DNA of 64,000 bases from Druceiella hillmani (lineage: Eukaryota > Arthropoda > Insecta > Lepidoptera > Hepialidae), in assembly GCA_039881145.1 (NCBI GenBank), contig JAYKKI010000133.1, positions 1,568,501 to 1,632,500 on the forward strand, written 5' to 3'. Below the pieces are notes generated by a model. It saw only the letters and a program-made list of their open reading frames with translations. It was not told the origin of the DNA and did no database searches. Positions 1 to 11,160 of the stretch are shown here, one piece after another (position 1 is the first letter of the stretch; each line of letters begins with the position of its first letter). The translations under genes were made by a program, and so were the position numbers.

Positions 1-790
1 ACTAATTTCAATACATTTTTTGTGCTAAAGCTACAAATTTATTCATATGTCAGACCTAATCATGAAGTATTCGAATGATGATTCAATAGATGACTCGTGA
101 CGGTTTCAAAAACGAAAACTGCAATATCTATGTGGATTAGCGTTTATCCGTAGATTGAATAAACAAGTTTTATTTTACTGATATGTTAAATTGCCCCTTA
201 ATTTTTGTACTGCAGTTCATGTGGATTAAGTTATTATTTTCCTTAGTAAATTATTAAACAAATTATTAATCCAGAAATAAATTTCAATCACTGAAAAATT
301 ATGCATATTTGAAAGTTTGTGCGTTTGTTAAAGTAGCACGTATTCATGGCGGTTCCAGTTTCAATATATAAAATTTTCCTTTAAATATGTCTAGATTATT
401 GTATGCACTTTATTCAGTATATTATAATGAATATAATAACACATAGTGCAAAAATTATTACAAAAAACTTATCTCATTTTCAGTAAAATTTAATAGTCTA
501 TAAACATATAAAGCTTAGTGGATCAATACTACCAAGCATTGTTTACAACATCACATTGCATTATTTTCATCGCATTGATAAAAGGGCACAGCGACACCTT
601 TCTTTAATTTTGTTTTGTATCACTTAGTAACTAATTCACTAATTAAATAAAATAAGATACGCTTTGATTGAATTTAGGCGCGTGGTATTGCCAATTCTTT
701 AATAAAATCGAATATTAACTGTGAAAATTTGTAGCATTCATAATAGGAACAATAATACATATGAGAATGATGGGATGTTAGAAATATCAC
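1..790. other. AT-rich DNA, no feature seen
   Basis: Roughly 70% or more A+T by eye. No open frame of note, no repeat unit and no promoter-like cluster was recognised on either strand. Confidence 0.6.
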
Positions 791-848
791 ATATGAGTTA
801 ATAAAAGAATATATGAGTTAATAAAAGAATATATGAGTTAATAAAAGT
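791..848. repeat. 20-bp tandem repeat, about 3 copies
   Basis: The unit atatgagttaataaaagaat occurs in perfect tandem at 791, 811 and 831, the last copy diverging after 847. The perfect identity suggests a recent slippage event. An open stretch rich in K, E, Q and L follows directly (847-957). Confidence 0.95.
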
Positions 849-959
849 AAAGAAAGACAAATATTATCAACGTGAAATAGGGATTCAAGATTTAAGGCTA
901 AAACTCACTGAACCTAATAAACTTAATACGCAGCTAACAAAAGAACAAGAAAAATAAGG

Positions 960-2440
960 GAGTGAACACGAAATACTATGTAAAACTATAACGAATTAAA
1001 AAATTCAGCTATGCAAACAGACTGATGTGACTAACATTTATATAACGTTTCTTGATTAATCACTTTTCCATTTTAAATAATTCGAATGTGAATCTCAAGC
1101 GGAAAAAATACATAGAAGTTGCGCATTCAGGAAAATGATTTACCCGAACGAAAATACAGCTAAATATTGCTACATAATATTACTATTTATTATTACTTAC
1201 ATAATTGTTAATTGATGTTTACCTCTAATCAAAATAATAAACTTTTCCACTCAACCACTTTTGCACATATACAACTAATCCGGCGTCATGTAAATTTTCA
1301 TACTTACGTACATAACTAAATAAATTAAAGAACTTAAACTAGTTAATTATCGAAATCAGCGTTAAACCCTCTGAAGTTTTAGAAATAAAATGCTAAATGT
1401 CATCAAACAGTAGATCGTTAAGTAATGCATGTTTACAATATTTACGATAAGACGGTAATATTTCTAGTAATTGTTTGTGAAGAAATAATCAATACAAATT
1501 CAAAAAATATATTTTTAATAAATATCCTCTTTTTTTGGAAAAATACCTAGAAATATTTTTAAAATACATAAATAGAGAAAGTGTGAAACGTAAGGTTTGC
1601 GGACGATACATATTAAGGTGAGAGAAATAATCTGAAAAAATCATAAATAAACTTGAATATCCTTGCAGAAACGCGGGAGTACAAATTAAGTAATCAAACA
1701 CCAAAGTTATATCGAACAGAAGGCATGCCCTTCAAATATCTCTGGAAAAACACAAAATTCAACATAATTAAGAAATTAACACACTTTTACAAATAATATG
1801 CAATAGAATACAATATGGAAGATAATGATAGGAAATGTAAATAGACTAGAGAAAGATTTTGAACAACGAAATACCAACCGAACAAAAATCATCATTGAAT
1901 ATGAAAGAAAAATTGTTTGAACCTTGCACAGAATCAATTTTAAACTGTGGATTATTCTTAGATTATCCTTAGATTAGCTCGATTATTACTCTGAAAATAT
2001 GATTTACTCTATTAGTCGTAAATAAATAAAGACCTGTTCCAAAGTCCCGGGGTGAAAAATTACTTTCCAATTAAACATTCTAAATACCACAAAAAATATT
2101 TTTCCTCGTAGCAATTAACTCAAGATTATTCGCAAAGCGAGTTCTGTTACAAAGTACAATCTTATTGCTTGTTTGCCTACTTGAAACTACCATTTTCCGC
2201 ATTTTACCTCAAATCGGCCTCGAAACCTGGATGCCAGTATTCATTTTAGGAGTCGGCTTGTAACAATATGCCAAACTATTCCGGTTTATGATAGAGACTA
2301 ATTTTATTAAGCTTATTGTTAATTCTGCTAATGATATCATAGGAAACTAGATTTTTGCTAATGACACCGTAATGACATAAAGTGACACTATGTGACCGTT
2401 AATGCGTATATATTATTTCTGATTACGTTATCTCTCGTAG
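960..2440. other. AT-rich DNA with weak coding-like traces only
   Basis: No repeat or gene recognised. Short stop-bounded stretches such as 1807-1920 (+) read as charged, coiled-coil-like peptide. They are short, and AT-rich DNA yields K/N/E/I-rich peptides by chance. The segment just before 2441 begins TGTAAC at 2259, which could be the start of a solo LTR, but no matching end or target duplication was found. Confidence 0.4.
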
Positions 2441-2504
2441 TTACGTCATTGCTTATATAATCGCGGCCTGTCGCAACGGTGTTGTGTTTATTAAACCGGA
2501 AGTG
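2441..2504 (+). promoter_or_regulatory. Promoter-like cluster: ATF/CREB, TATA and ETS motifs
   Basis: In order: TTACGTCA (2441-2448, ATF/CREB type), TATATAA (2454-2460), a locally GC-richer CpG-containing stretch, and ACCGGAAGTG (2495-2504), a full match to the ETS/GABP consensus. This patch stands out from its AT-rich surroundings. It could be a cellular promoter or the promoter of a solo LTR starting near 2259. No recognisable coding sequence follows, so the function is inference. Confidence 0.35.
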
Positions 2505-2509
2505 GTTTT

Positions 2510-4422
2510 GTGCGACTGACATATTCAGTAATTATTTAAGACAATATTGTTACTTTATTAGAACAGAATTAAATAATATTCAAGCTTGTTATTAAAATAT
2601 ATTTATTAGCTTTATTTGTATGTTAAACTAAATGTAAGCAAATGTGGCAAGACTATTTTTACCCACTTCTATATGTCATGTCCTTTAGAAACTTTACAAA
2701 TTTATACTATTCTGATAAAAATGCAACACAGTTACTAATATTTTATGCAGAGTGGAAAGTTGGTTATAGGAACTTCTCAATTTTGGTCTTAGTGAGTCTT
2801 TTGGTCACATATAATAATTATGGAGGAAAAAGGTGGGTATGATAATTCTTCAGTGGCTTACGGGTAAAAGCTGTCGAACCTAGAATCGTTCGTCTTATCT
2901 CAATGAATCTTTGGTGATAAATTTTAACTAGGAGCGTTAAATGTTGCGAAAAAAGGCGATCATGGAATTTCCTCAATTTGTAATAAAAAGTCCTTTGTGT
3001 TTGGACTCGTTTGAGACATCTCTCACAAAAGCGTGTCTTTTTTTATCATCCATTTTTTATTTGTTAGTATGTTCGTAGAAATGACTATGATTATATAAAT
3101 ATAATATTAGTTTGATATTTTTAGTTGCATAATATCTAAACAAAATTACGAGAACATGTAAAATATCGGAGAAGTTATTTAGGTGTTGAAAGGAAAAATA
3201 GCATTTAACACATCAATTTAAAATTTTTAATTTTTTTCACAAAAAGGAAAATAGTCCTAAATCCATGAAAAGTGAACATGTGGAGCATCGTAACTCGGAA
3301 AACAAGTTCATGATCTTTCAAGTTCTAGTTGCACTCATTTTTTCAATAGTTTCAATACGTTTTCTCAATTCAATAAGTTGTTAATTTACTATTGGTGTGT
3401 CATGATGTTCTGATGTTCTTGGTTCTTAAAATTCGTCGCATTTGTTCCTCAATGGCTCATATATCATAATTAAAAACCTAAAGTTTTAAATTATGAAAAT
3501 GTACTCAAACCAAAAATTACGAATTACAAAAACATAAAAATGTTAAAAACGTAAAGTCGAAGTAAAATTGCTAAAGATCGTAAAGTTATTTTTATTATTA
3601 AAAAGCAAAATAAGGTTTAAGTATAGAAGAAGTCACGTATTTAAAAAAAAATATATAGTGAGTATATTTTACCCAAGTTTTTCTTTAAATTTAATAGTAT
3701 TACCTAACTTTGCCTCTAAAAATATCATTTTTGTACCAAAAAAAGTTACTTTGACTGGATACTCGAAAATACCTATTGTCAATTGCAACTGGCTATAGAT
3801 ATTTTTAAAATAGAAACATATTTTTACGCCATACTGTAGCAAGTAAAAACTAAAATGCAACTGAAAATTAAATTAAATACATCAGCTCTTGGCTAACATT
3901 ACTCTGTGTTTACCTGTAGTTGATAAAGTTAACATCTTTTGACCTATAGCAGCATTAAATCTTTTATGTCAAATACTTTTTTATCGTATTGAATATATAA
4001 TAATGCGTAGTGTATCTCCATTAAGATAAAAAAGTATTTCGAAAACAGTGAAGATAACAATTTAAGGAACGAACAGTGTTAACAATCTATTCTCAATAAT
4101 GATAATAACAAATAAAGACTGAATTTAATGCAATATAAAAGGCATCATGGATATAAAAATTTATAAAATATATGGGCAAAAAAAGAAAACAAAAGGAAAA
4201 ATGTGAATATAAGTTATTTTATTAGGAAAAAACCGGTCAAGTGAGTGTGGGATATACCTAATTGAGAGTTTTGTAATAATTTCCTGAAATATCAAAGTTC
4301 CCCTTATATACTGCGAAATATATTTGAATAATTTTTATTTTTTTTCCATTAATAAACTCTTAACCTCCAGTAATTTCCAATTGCATTATTTCTACGTAAT
4401 AAATAGTTTTATGAATGGATGA
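2510..4422. other. AT-rich DNA, no feature seen
   Basis: Open frames here are short and compositionally random (for example 2642-2842 and 3568-3798 on the plus strand). No homology, tandem repeat or palindrome was recognised. Confidence 0.5.
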
Positions 4423-4605
4423 GTTCACCTAAAACAACTGACTTTTAAATTACTAGAAACAATTTCTGTGAAACTTACTCATTGAAATCATACAGTTTCA
4501 CCTAAAAGAAATGATACAATTTCACTTGAAGTACTCAGTTCACTTAAAAGCATACATTTTACTTAAAAGTATTCATTCGGAATAATTTCATCAAAAAGTA
4601 CCTAC
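4423..4605. repeat. Degenerate ~19-24 bp minisatellite
   Basis: A recurring unit like TTCACTTAAAAGTATACA is seen near 4423, 4496, 4519, 4539, 4558 and 4583 with substitutions and spacing changes. The best units lie at 4496-4580. It appears to be an old tandem array. Confidence 0.65.
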
Positions 4606-5292
4606 CAATTTTCGAAATTTTTTCAAGATTTTTCTATAATTTTATGTGGAAAAGGGAAGGCAAATATAATTGAAAAGGAACTTAGAGTTTAGTATATGGT
4701 AAAATAGGCTAAAGAAATTAAAGTGTTAAATTAATAAAAACATATTTTTTTTCTCATAACACGGGATAGCCTAAACAAAAATGTTTTTGTCTCCATTTCC
4801 TAATATTACTGAGGATTTTAAAGCATTATGTTTAATTTAGATGTTTATCAGAAGCATATATTTATACTGAATAGAGAAGGTAGACCCAAACTCTACATAG
4901 AAGCTAAAGACAAGTCATCTTGCCGTTACCTACATGCATATGTAAGAATCGAAGATAGTCAATGAAGTTTGGCTAAACCTACAAAAACTTTGCTTATCGA
5001 TAACTTAACAGATGCGTGGTAAATAATTCGTGGGCTTTTTCATTTCAAACATAAAATACATTTCTCACATTTGCAGCCTCCTCGCTTCTTTTAATTAGGT
5101 TTATTATGGTTAGCTAATTCTGATAAAGAAACCAACCGGAAGGAACATAAAAGCAAAATCGTGAAGATAACTTCATTAACAAAAGCATACGCATGCACGT
5201 GTGCTATATTAACATTTCTATATTCTTCCAGCTTCTGAATTAATAATGCTGATACAATACCTCATACTTTTTTTGGTATATATTTCGTGGTC

Positions 5293-5617
5293 TATAAATA
5301 TCTGAAAACATGGCTTACCCAAAAATAGGACAATGAGATAGAGATTAAAACTTGTATCGAAATTATCCGCAGTGCCTTTAGAAAAACGGAAAAGTACTCT
5401 GCAATGAAAGCCTTGAAATCCCACTTCGAATTAGGTTTTTCCAATGCTTTATACAGACTTGACTATCAAGGAAGATGTCAGGCAACGTATAGAAACATTC
5501 AAAACATACGCCTACAGATACATTATGTCTGCATGTTGGAATTAGAAAGTAACTAAAGTGGAGATTTTACGATGGATTGACCAGAAATGCAAGAATTTGC
5601 AAACCACCAAACAATGA
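5293..5617 (+). mobile_element. Decayed non-LTR retrotransposon (region after the reverse transcriptase core)
   Basis: Frame 1 from 5293 reads YKYLKTWL, a stop, then DNEIEIKTCIEIIRSAFRK. This matches the insect LINE segment usually seen as KYLGSW..DNEIEIKTRIEIARSAF. After a frameshift, frame 2 from 5459 reads LTIKEDVRQRIETFKTYAYR and then, past a stop, KVTKVEILRWIDQK. This corresponds to the familiar tail WTLKED..RIETFEMYAYRRI..ISW..KVTNVEILRRI. The element is truncated at both ends, frameshifted and stop-containing, so dead. The clade (probably RTE-like) is inferred from memory of the family. Confidence 0.75.
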
Positions 5618-5666
5618 ATATGTATCGTTCCAATTCTGTAGTGTACAATAGGGTATGGGAGATACT

Positions 5667-5743
5667 AGTCTTACTTTCATAAACGTTTACTATAATGCAC
5701 GGTTCATACAAAGTCTTACTTTCATAGACGTTTACTATAATAC
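5667..5743. repeat. 45-bp direct duplication
   Basis: The segment beginning AGTCTTACTTTCATA at 5667 recurs at 5712 with one change, giving a period of 45 bp. It is in frame on the minus strand, where it makes a repeated IIVNVYESKT peptide. It lies just downstream of the LINE fragment. Confidence 0.9.
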
Positions 5744-5838
5744 ATTGTGCTAGATATTCAATTAGAAAATTGGGTCTTCTATCATTGAAAAATATTTTCG
5801 AAGTTGTTTGCGATATTCTACAATTTACTAGCTCACAC

Positions 5839-6130
5839 TTATTTCTTTCTGAAGACGTTGCACTGAGCATAAAAATAGCAACCAGTTGAATATTTATTTA
5901 CAAATCTTAGCCAAAAATATGGTGATGGGAAAGTTCCAATCACATCGACTTTTAAGTTGCCTATATTAGAAAATGTGTTGCCGATTGTGATCGCGTCTAC
6001 TCTGACCGGTTCAACAATTTTAAGAAACAGATTTTTGGTAAGGCGGTAAATGGTTTGATAAATTATTATTTTATCATTAAAATGCTCTGTAAATACATTT
6101 CTTACTTCCAAGTGTAGGTCTTGGTCTATA
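5839..6130 (-). pseudogene. Coding-like minus-strand block, possibly Tudor-like
   Basis: Reading leftward from 6130, a pyrimidine-rich run ending in AG is followed by an open frame to 5839. It contains NLKVDVIGTFPSPYFWLRFV. The pattern V-x-V-x-x-x-x-P-S-P-x-x-F-W resembles the entry strand of extended Tudor domains, but the rest of that fold is not seen. The open frame switches after about 5850, suggesting a frameshift. It may be a decayed exon or chance. I do not recognise a specific gene. Confidence 0.25.
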
Positions 6131-9100
6131 AATTAAAAAATTAGATAGAGAAAATTGACAGCTTCATTTTCTTTTTCAGCAATCCAAATGTCTTGAAATT
6201 GTTTTATTTTTCATCTTATAAATATAAAATATCAGTCTAAATTATTTTAGGTTTTTTGACTTGTAAACTTTGTCGACAAGAGGAAAGAAAATATTTTTGT
6301 ACATTTTTTAATACAAGCAAATAAGTATATGAGTTGCAATAAAAAGAAAAAATACTGTAAGTATTTTTCTTGATATGTAGTATTTTTCAATGACATAATT
6401 TATTGACTTTGTGGCAGCGCTTTAAAATTTAACCTCCATTTTGGATCAAATTTTCAGTATGAATAAACATATTTCGAAAAACCTTTCAATCGTGCCAAAT
6501 TTTGATATAGCAATAGTATCTGTTGTTGTGAAAACAGCCGTAGTCAACGGACTAACAAACCGCGAAGTCTTACCATAGGGATTAGATTAATGCCTTTAAG
6601 GTGCAGCACCCTAATAGTCTAAGCTCACATAATCAACAATGCACTCCACGCCGTGTAAATAATTTGTCTTTTCTGAGTCAGGTCAATTATATTCGTTAAC
6701 CTTCCTTTCCAAAAAATGGGGTAGGAGCTTAGAGGGACTATTGTCATTTCGCGCATTATAGTGTTTACTTACATTTGCATAAGGTTCGTAAATCCCTATC
6801 TAAACTACATAAGGCCTACCCAATGAAAAGTATACCCTTCAATGAATGAAAAAAAAAACTGCTGAAATATATTAAGGAAAACGAATATTTGGAAATATGC
6901 ATTTAGATATTTTAAATGAGTACACTTTTTTGAAGATATAAGAAAATATAATAAAAAATTTATATTTTCTTTAGGATACGTTTATATACCACTTTTTATA
7001 GAACGCCCTGAAATACCAAGTAGATTTAATATGCAATCTATCTCCTAACAATAACTGTTATTAAATATTTTACTTATTTCACTCCATATCTTCATATTAA
7101 TCTAAAAGTCAATCCATGTATAATTTATTAAGTATGGGGATCGAGTATCTCTCCGGAAGCATAAGCAGTTTTCTGAGTGATTTTAACCGCAAAAACGTTT
7201 GCGGGCTTCGATGATGTTTGGAGAGGAAAATCGTTATAAAGATTTTATCTGAAGTGAAAAGTTATTCAAATAAGAACTATATTATTGCACATAAGCAGAC
7301 ATCTTTTGTTAACAAATATACACGATTTTTGTTTTACTTCGGAAATATTTTCAATCGAATTATGTGTGGAATCAAAATACAAAACTTTCATGGTTTGTCA
7401 TAATATTTTACATCTAATTATATATTTGTTATTGTTTTTTAAATTATGTTTTTATCTCAGGATATATTAATTTTTTTAACCCTGGAGTTCTGAAATATCT
7501 TTACAAGGAAAACAAGATACCACTTATTTAATTAATTCATGCTTTCCAGCTATACCTTAAAATGTAATATTGTTAATGTTAAGAATATAGCAATCGTTAT
7601 TAACCGAAATAAATTATTTAAAAGATCGATTGAAGCTTTTTCCACCACTTCAATATTATAAAATAAAAATAGGCATGTCAGTAAATATCCGAGCTCTTAC
7701 ATTAGCTTTATGTCATGCTAATTATTTAATCAAAAGTTTATATTGGATTTCCCAAAACGTACGATTTTACAATTCAGTCACTTTCATCCTAAAAGTTTGA
7801 TATTACGAGTATTAAACTAAAATCATATAGAACCTATGAAAACATTAGACTTGGAATAACAGATCAATATCGATATATAATTTCGTAAGCTTGGACTCTT
7901 CTTCAAAATTTATGAGCAAAATTAAATTAATAAATATGTCTAGAATAAAGCCCATATATTTTATAAGTTACATATCTTATCATCTTACGCGCTGAACTTT
8001 ATTGACCGACATGTGAATTTATGAGTCATAACGGTTGCTGAATTGAGCTCATATTTTCTGAAAACGAATATACAACAACATAATTGAATGGGCATTTTTC
8101 ATGCAAATAATTGTATTCTTCTTAAATTAATTACTGTAATAATTAAGCCATTTGTAATCAAATATTTGAATAGGATACTATACATTCTTTTATGGCCTTA
8201 ATGTTATTTATTTTAAATCAACAATAAATTTACAAATAACGTTAATTGTAAGGGAAATTAAAAAATGTAGTGTTTCTGTTAGCATCTACATTGAATTTCT
8301 ATATTATTACAAGACTATTAAGTTGATAATAAATCACAAGGTTAAAATTTTATTCTGAAGTAAATCTAGTCTTTAAATCAGTACTTATGATATTTATCGA
8401 TCTCTCGAGTTCCTTTTTTATTTTGGGGCAAGACTGGTATATTCACAAGCTGAAACCCGCAGCTTCGCTCGCATGGAAAATTAAATATTTTGTCATACAT
8501 TTACATTATATATTATTCAAAAGCTATTTGCCTAAACTGGGGACATTCTTTAGTTCCTACTTTCAAAACTCAAGACAGTTAAAGGGATGTGATGTAAAGT
8601 TGAAATAGCGGAGATAACACTTAACTCATATTTATTTCTTGGAACGTATAACGATCAATATTGAATTGTTACAAAAACCCACCTATTGCTTCTTGAATAA
8701 TAAGCGCTCAAACAAACCAACAAATAAATATAAATAATCATTTTAAAAAATGGTCGGGTACCTGTAATAAGCAAGTATAATATGCCTTATCATTTCAAGT
8801 TTCTACATGAAACTGTTTCTCAAAAACCGGATGTGACAGAAAAAAGGTCTGACACGTGTCCGTTTCGGGTTGGTTTTCTTATAAGTATACAATTTTTTTC
8901 TTCAAGGTACGTAACATTAAAGACAATACTAAAAATTTACCATCACTCCGATAGGGGTAAATTCTACTAGAAATTATTTACAACTGACATATATTTCATA
9001 GAAATTGCCTTAAATTGTTCAAATTTAGAAACAAATTTACATATGACAAAAATCAATTTTAATACGATATGGCTTCTTAAGCAAAGTGCGCACAAAAACG

Positions 9101-9158
9101 TATTTTCTTAGCTATCAAATTTGTTTTTCTTGCTTTGTGAAAATATTATTATTTCACT
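6131..9158. other. AT-rich DNA with one repeat-like GC patch
   Basis: Mostly featureless. At 8456-8475 the string CCCGCAGCTTCGCTCGCATG is strikingly GC-rich and resembles a common leading motif of dispersed repeats in arthropod genomes (memory only). The rest of any such element is not delimited. Open frames such as 7218-7403, 8387-8608 and 8782-8970 look random. Confidence 0.4.
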
Positions 9159-9458
9159 TTATTTTACAAAATATTTTCTTATTGAGCCTGAGTACGGTTT
9201 TGTACGTTCACTCGATACGTTTTCCGCAGCACTTTTATGTTTCGCTGGCCTTTGCTTGGTTATTATCTTTGTTTCTATAATTTTTTTTGTTGTAACTTCA
9301 TCGTCGTTGACTGAAGGCACTTCAGAAGAATCTGTGCTCGGCTTTGTTTTCTTTTTGTCAACCATTTCTTTTTTCCTGTCCTCATCGTTATGTATAGGAG
9401 GGTTGTCTCCAGTCTTAAAATTATTCGAATAAACTACTATGCAGCTGATGGCTGGCAT
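9159..9458 (-). CDS. Hypothetical hydrophilic protein or terminal exon, 99 aa
   Basis: A minus-strand frame from ATG (9458) to a stop at 9159, in a patch with clearly higher G+C and CpG than its flanks. After about 15 hydrophobic residues the product is highly charged, with runs such as DEDRKKEMVDKKKTK and VNDDEVTTKKIIETK. It ends SGSIRKYFVK. The last residues resemble a C-terminal PCNA-interacting box (I-x-x-Y-F, with S replacing the usual Q). The first 15 residues could be intron read-through, since an AG lies before the codons for TGDNPP. No polyadenylation signal was noted nearby. I do not recognise the gene. Confidence 0.35.
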   Translation of the reverse strand: MPAISCIVVYSNNFKTGDNPPIHNDEDRKKEMVDKKKTKPSTDSSEVPSVNDDEVTTKKIIETKIITKQRPAKHKSAAENVSSERTKPYSGSIRKYFVK

Positions 9459-9726
9459 TATTTCAAAAGTTATTCTGTCTATTGTTCTAATTTACTTGCA
9501 CGGTCTCGAGAGTAGATCCGAATATGTATTGTGGAATGTGACGATTCAAGGACTAACGCTAACCTATAGTTAGAACTGTTCTACCATGGCGTCATTTGCT
9601 GTTATTTGAAGTGTCTCTTATCTTCTGTATCAATTATCATGAGATTTAAATGATACCGAATTAAGAAGTTATTGTTATTATCCCTCCTGGTAGGTGCCAA
9701 ATCGTAACTGGCCAGGATTACCCAGA
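9459..9726. other. No feature seen
   Basis: Unique sequence upstream (in minus orientation) of the 9159-9458 frame. No TATA box or splice site could be argued convincingly. The open minus frame at 9602-9784 runs into the hairpin at 9727 and is not supported. Confidence 0.4.
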
Positions 9727-9776
9727 TTTTCCTTTTCGTGAGGAGAGTATACCTACTCTCCCCATGAAAAGAAAAA
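9727..9776. repeat. 23-bp imperfect hairpin, 4-nt loop
   Basis: Arms 9727-9749 and 9754-9776 pair with three mismatches, all transition-type. The inner arms are AGGAGAGTA and TACTCTCCC around the loop TACC. The stem is too short for a typical insect pre-microRNA. It is most simply a quasi-palindrome made by template switching. Confidence 0.9.
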
Positions 9777-10137
9777 CCATTCATTACTTCATATTTAGTT
9801 ATGGTTTCGTTTTAGATGCATGTTTCCAAAATGGACCACTAAATGTATTTTCTTTATAATTTGAAAAGTGTTTAGAATCATTTCCAGGAAATATTTATGT
9901 ATTCGATCAATTTAAATAACAATTTATTAAATTTTATGCATTCGGGAGTGGAGCAGAAAAGGTACCGAGTAATTTCTTCATATGATTTAGTACTTCTTCC
10001 GAGAAAACTTTCACAGTTTTAAGTCTTAACTTTCACCTTATGATTTTTCACACTACCATTATTAAACGTATATTCCATGTATTAAATGTACATAAAAACT
10101 TTCATAAAACCTATTTCTATCATTTAACTTGCAGTAC

Positions 10138-10140
<3 letters not shown>

Positions 10141-10189
<49 letters not shown>
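10141..10189. repeat. (AT)n microsatellite
   Basis: About 24 uninterrupted AT units preceded by GCAGTACACA. The array creates a meaningless I/Y-rich open frame. Confidence 0.98.
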
Positions 10190-10190
<1 letters not shown>

Positions 10191-10277
10191 CTAACACAAG
10201 TAACACAACACAAGTATTGAACTTAAAAGAGGGATCCATCCTATGTAAGAACTAATGTAACCTTAGAGACAATAAAG

Positions 10278-10297
10278 CATTATTATTATTATATTAT

Positions 10298-10348
<51 letters not shown>

Positions 10349-10379
10349 GTATGTATGTATATATATATATATATATATG
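10278..10379. repeat. Compound (ATT)n/(AT)n/(ATGT)n microsatellite
   Basis: Begins with ATT units, passes into AT units and contains GTATGTATGT interruptions around 10338-10350. It is 90 bp from the preceding AT array, so two arrays flank a short unique spacer. Confidence 0.97.
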
Positions 10380-10739
10380 ACACATTATTTAAAAATTAAA
10401 TATTACATGATACCGGGAATATAAGACATCGTCATCTTGGAAAGATTCAAGCGGGAAGTAGAGTGTAAAATAACAGAGTTATCTCCAGTTATGTTTACAA
10501 ATGAAAATGAAAAGCACGGGTAGGACTAATATATTTTACTCTACCAGTCTTACCGTTGCTCTTCATTTTCATTCTTAGTGAAAGAAGTTAGTATAACACC
10601 ATGACATTTCATTTTATGCTCGTTGAATATGAATTTATTTCATTGTATGGATCTAAATTCGGTTTGGTGTACACTAGAGACTTTCTTAATCATCATTTCC
10701 TAACACAACATTAGTTTTATGTTACAACTGTACAAATAA

Positions 10740-11160
10740 GGCCGAGACTATTGACAATCAATGACCGTGTATACGTATACATAAGAGAAAATTGGGCAAG
10801 TGACTTTTCTTATATACGAATGGACACCCGATCGCTATGCGTGTTAAATTATTCATAGATCAGCTCTGAGAAATTTCTTGTCCTAAAACTATTACTGCCA
10901 TGGTCAGCTATCGGCCCGAATTCTATTGAACTTTGGCTAAGATTAATATAGCAGAAGTCAAGCCTTGTAGCTCTTAGTTTAGACTATATTTCTACTACAA
11001 TGTGTCGCTAAAATTTGTATTAATTCTGTGACATATCTCTAATATTTGTCTCTGAGAGCGAAAGTAATTTCTGAGGTTTGGCTATTCAATATTATATACT
11101 AAAATTTCTTGGAAATTGCATAAATATGAAATTCGGAAAGTTCAAATCAGGAGACTATCC
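10740..11160. repeat. Old duplicate of 20120-20480
   Basis: Shares a colinear series of words with 20120-20480, notably ATAGATCAGCTC preceded by ATGCGTG and TTAAAT..TT. Similarity continues with gaps through TACTAAAA near 11100. Divergence is substantial, so this is an old dispersed repeat or segmental duplication. No coding capacity is seen. Confidence 0.7.

Noticed and set aside
5553..5870. 105-codon minus-strand frame
   Set aside because: Most of it is antisense to the LINE fragment and its flank, and it contains a 45-bp DNA duplication. Only the 5839-6130 part looks independently coding-like.
9727..9776. MicroRNA precursor
   Set aside because: A 23-bp stem with a 4-nt loop is too short for Drosha/Dicer processing in insects.
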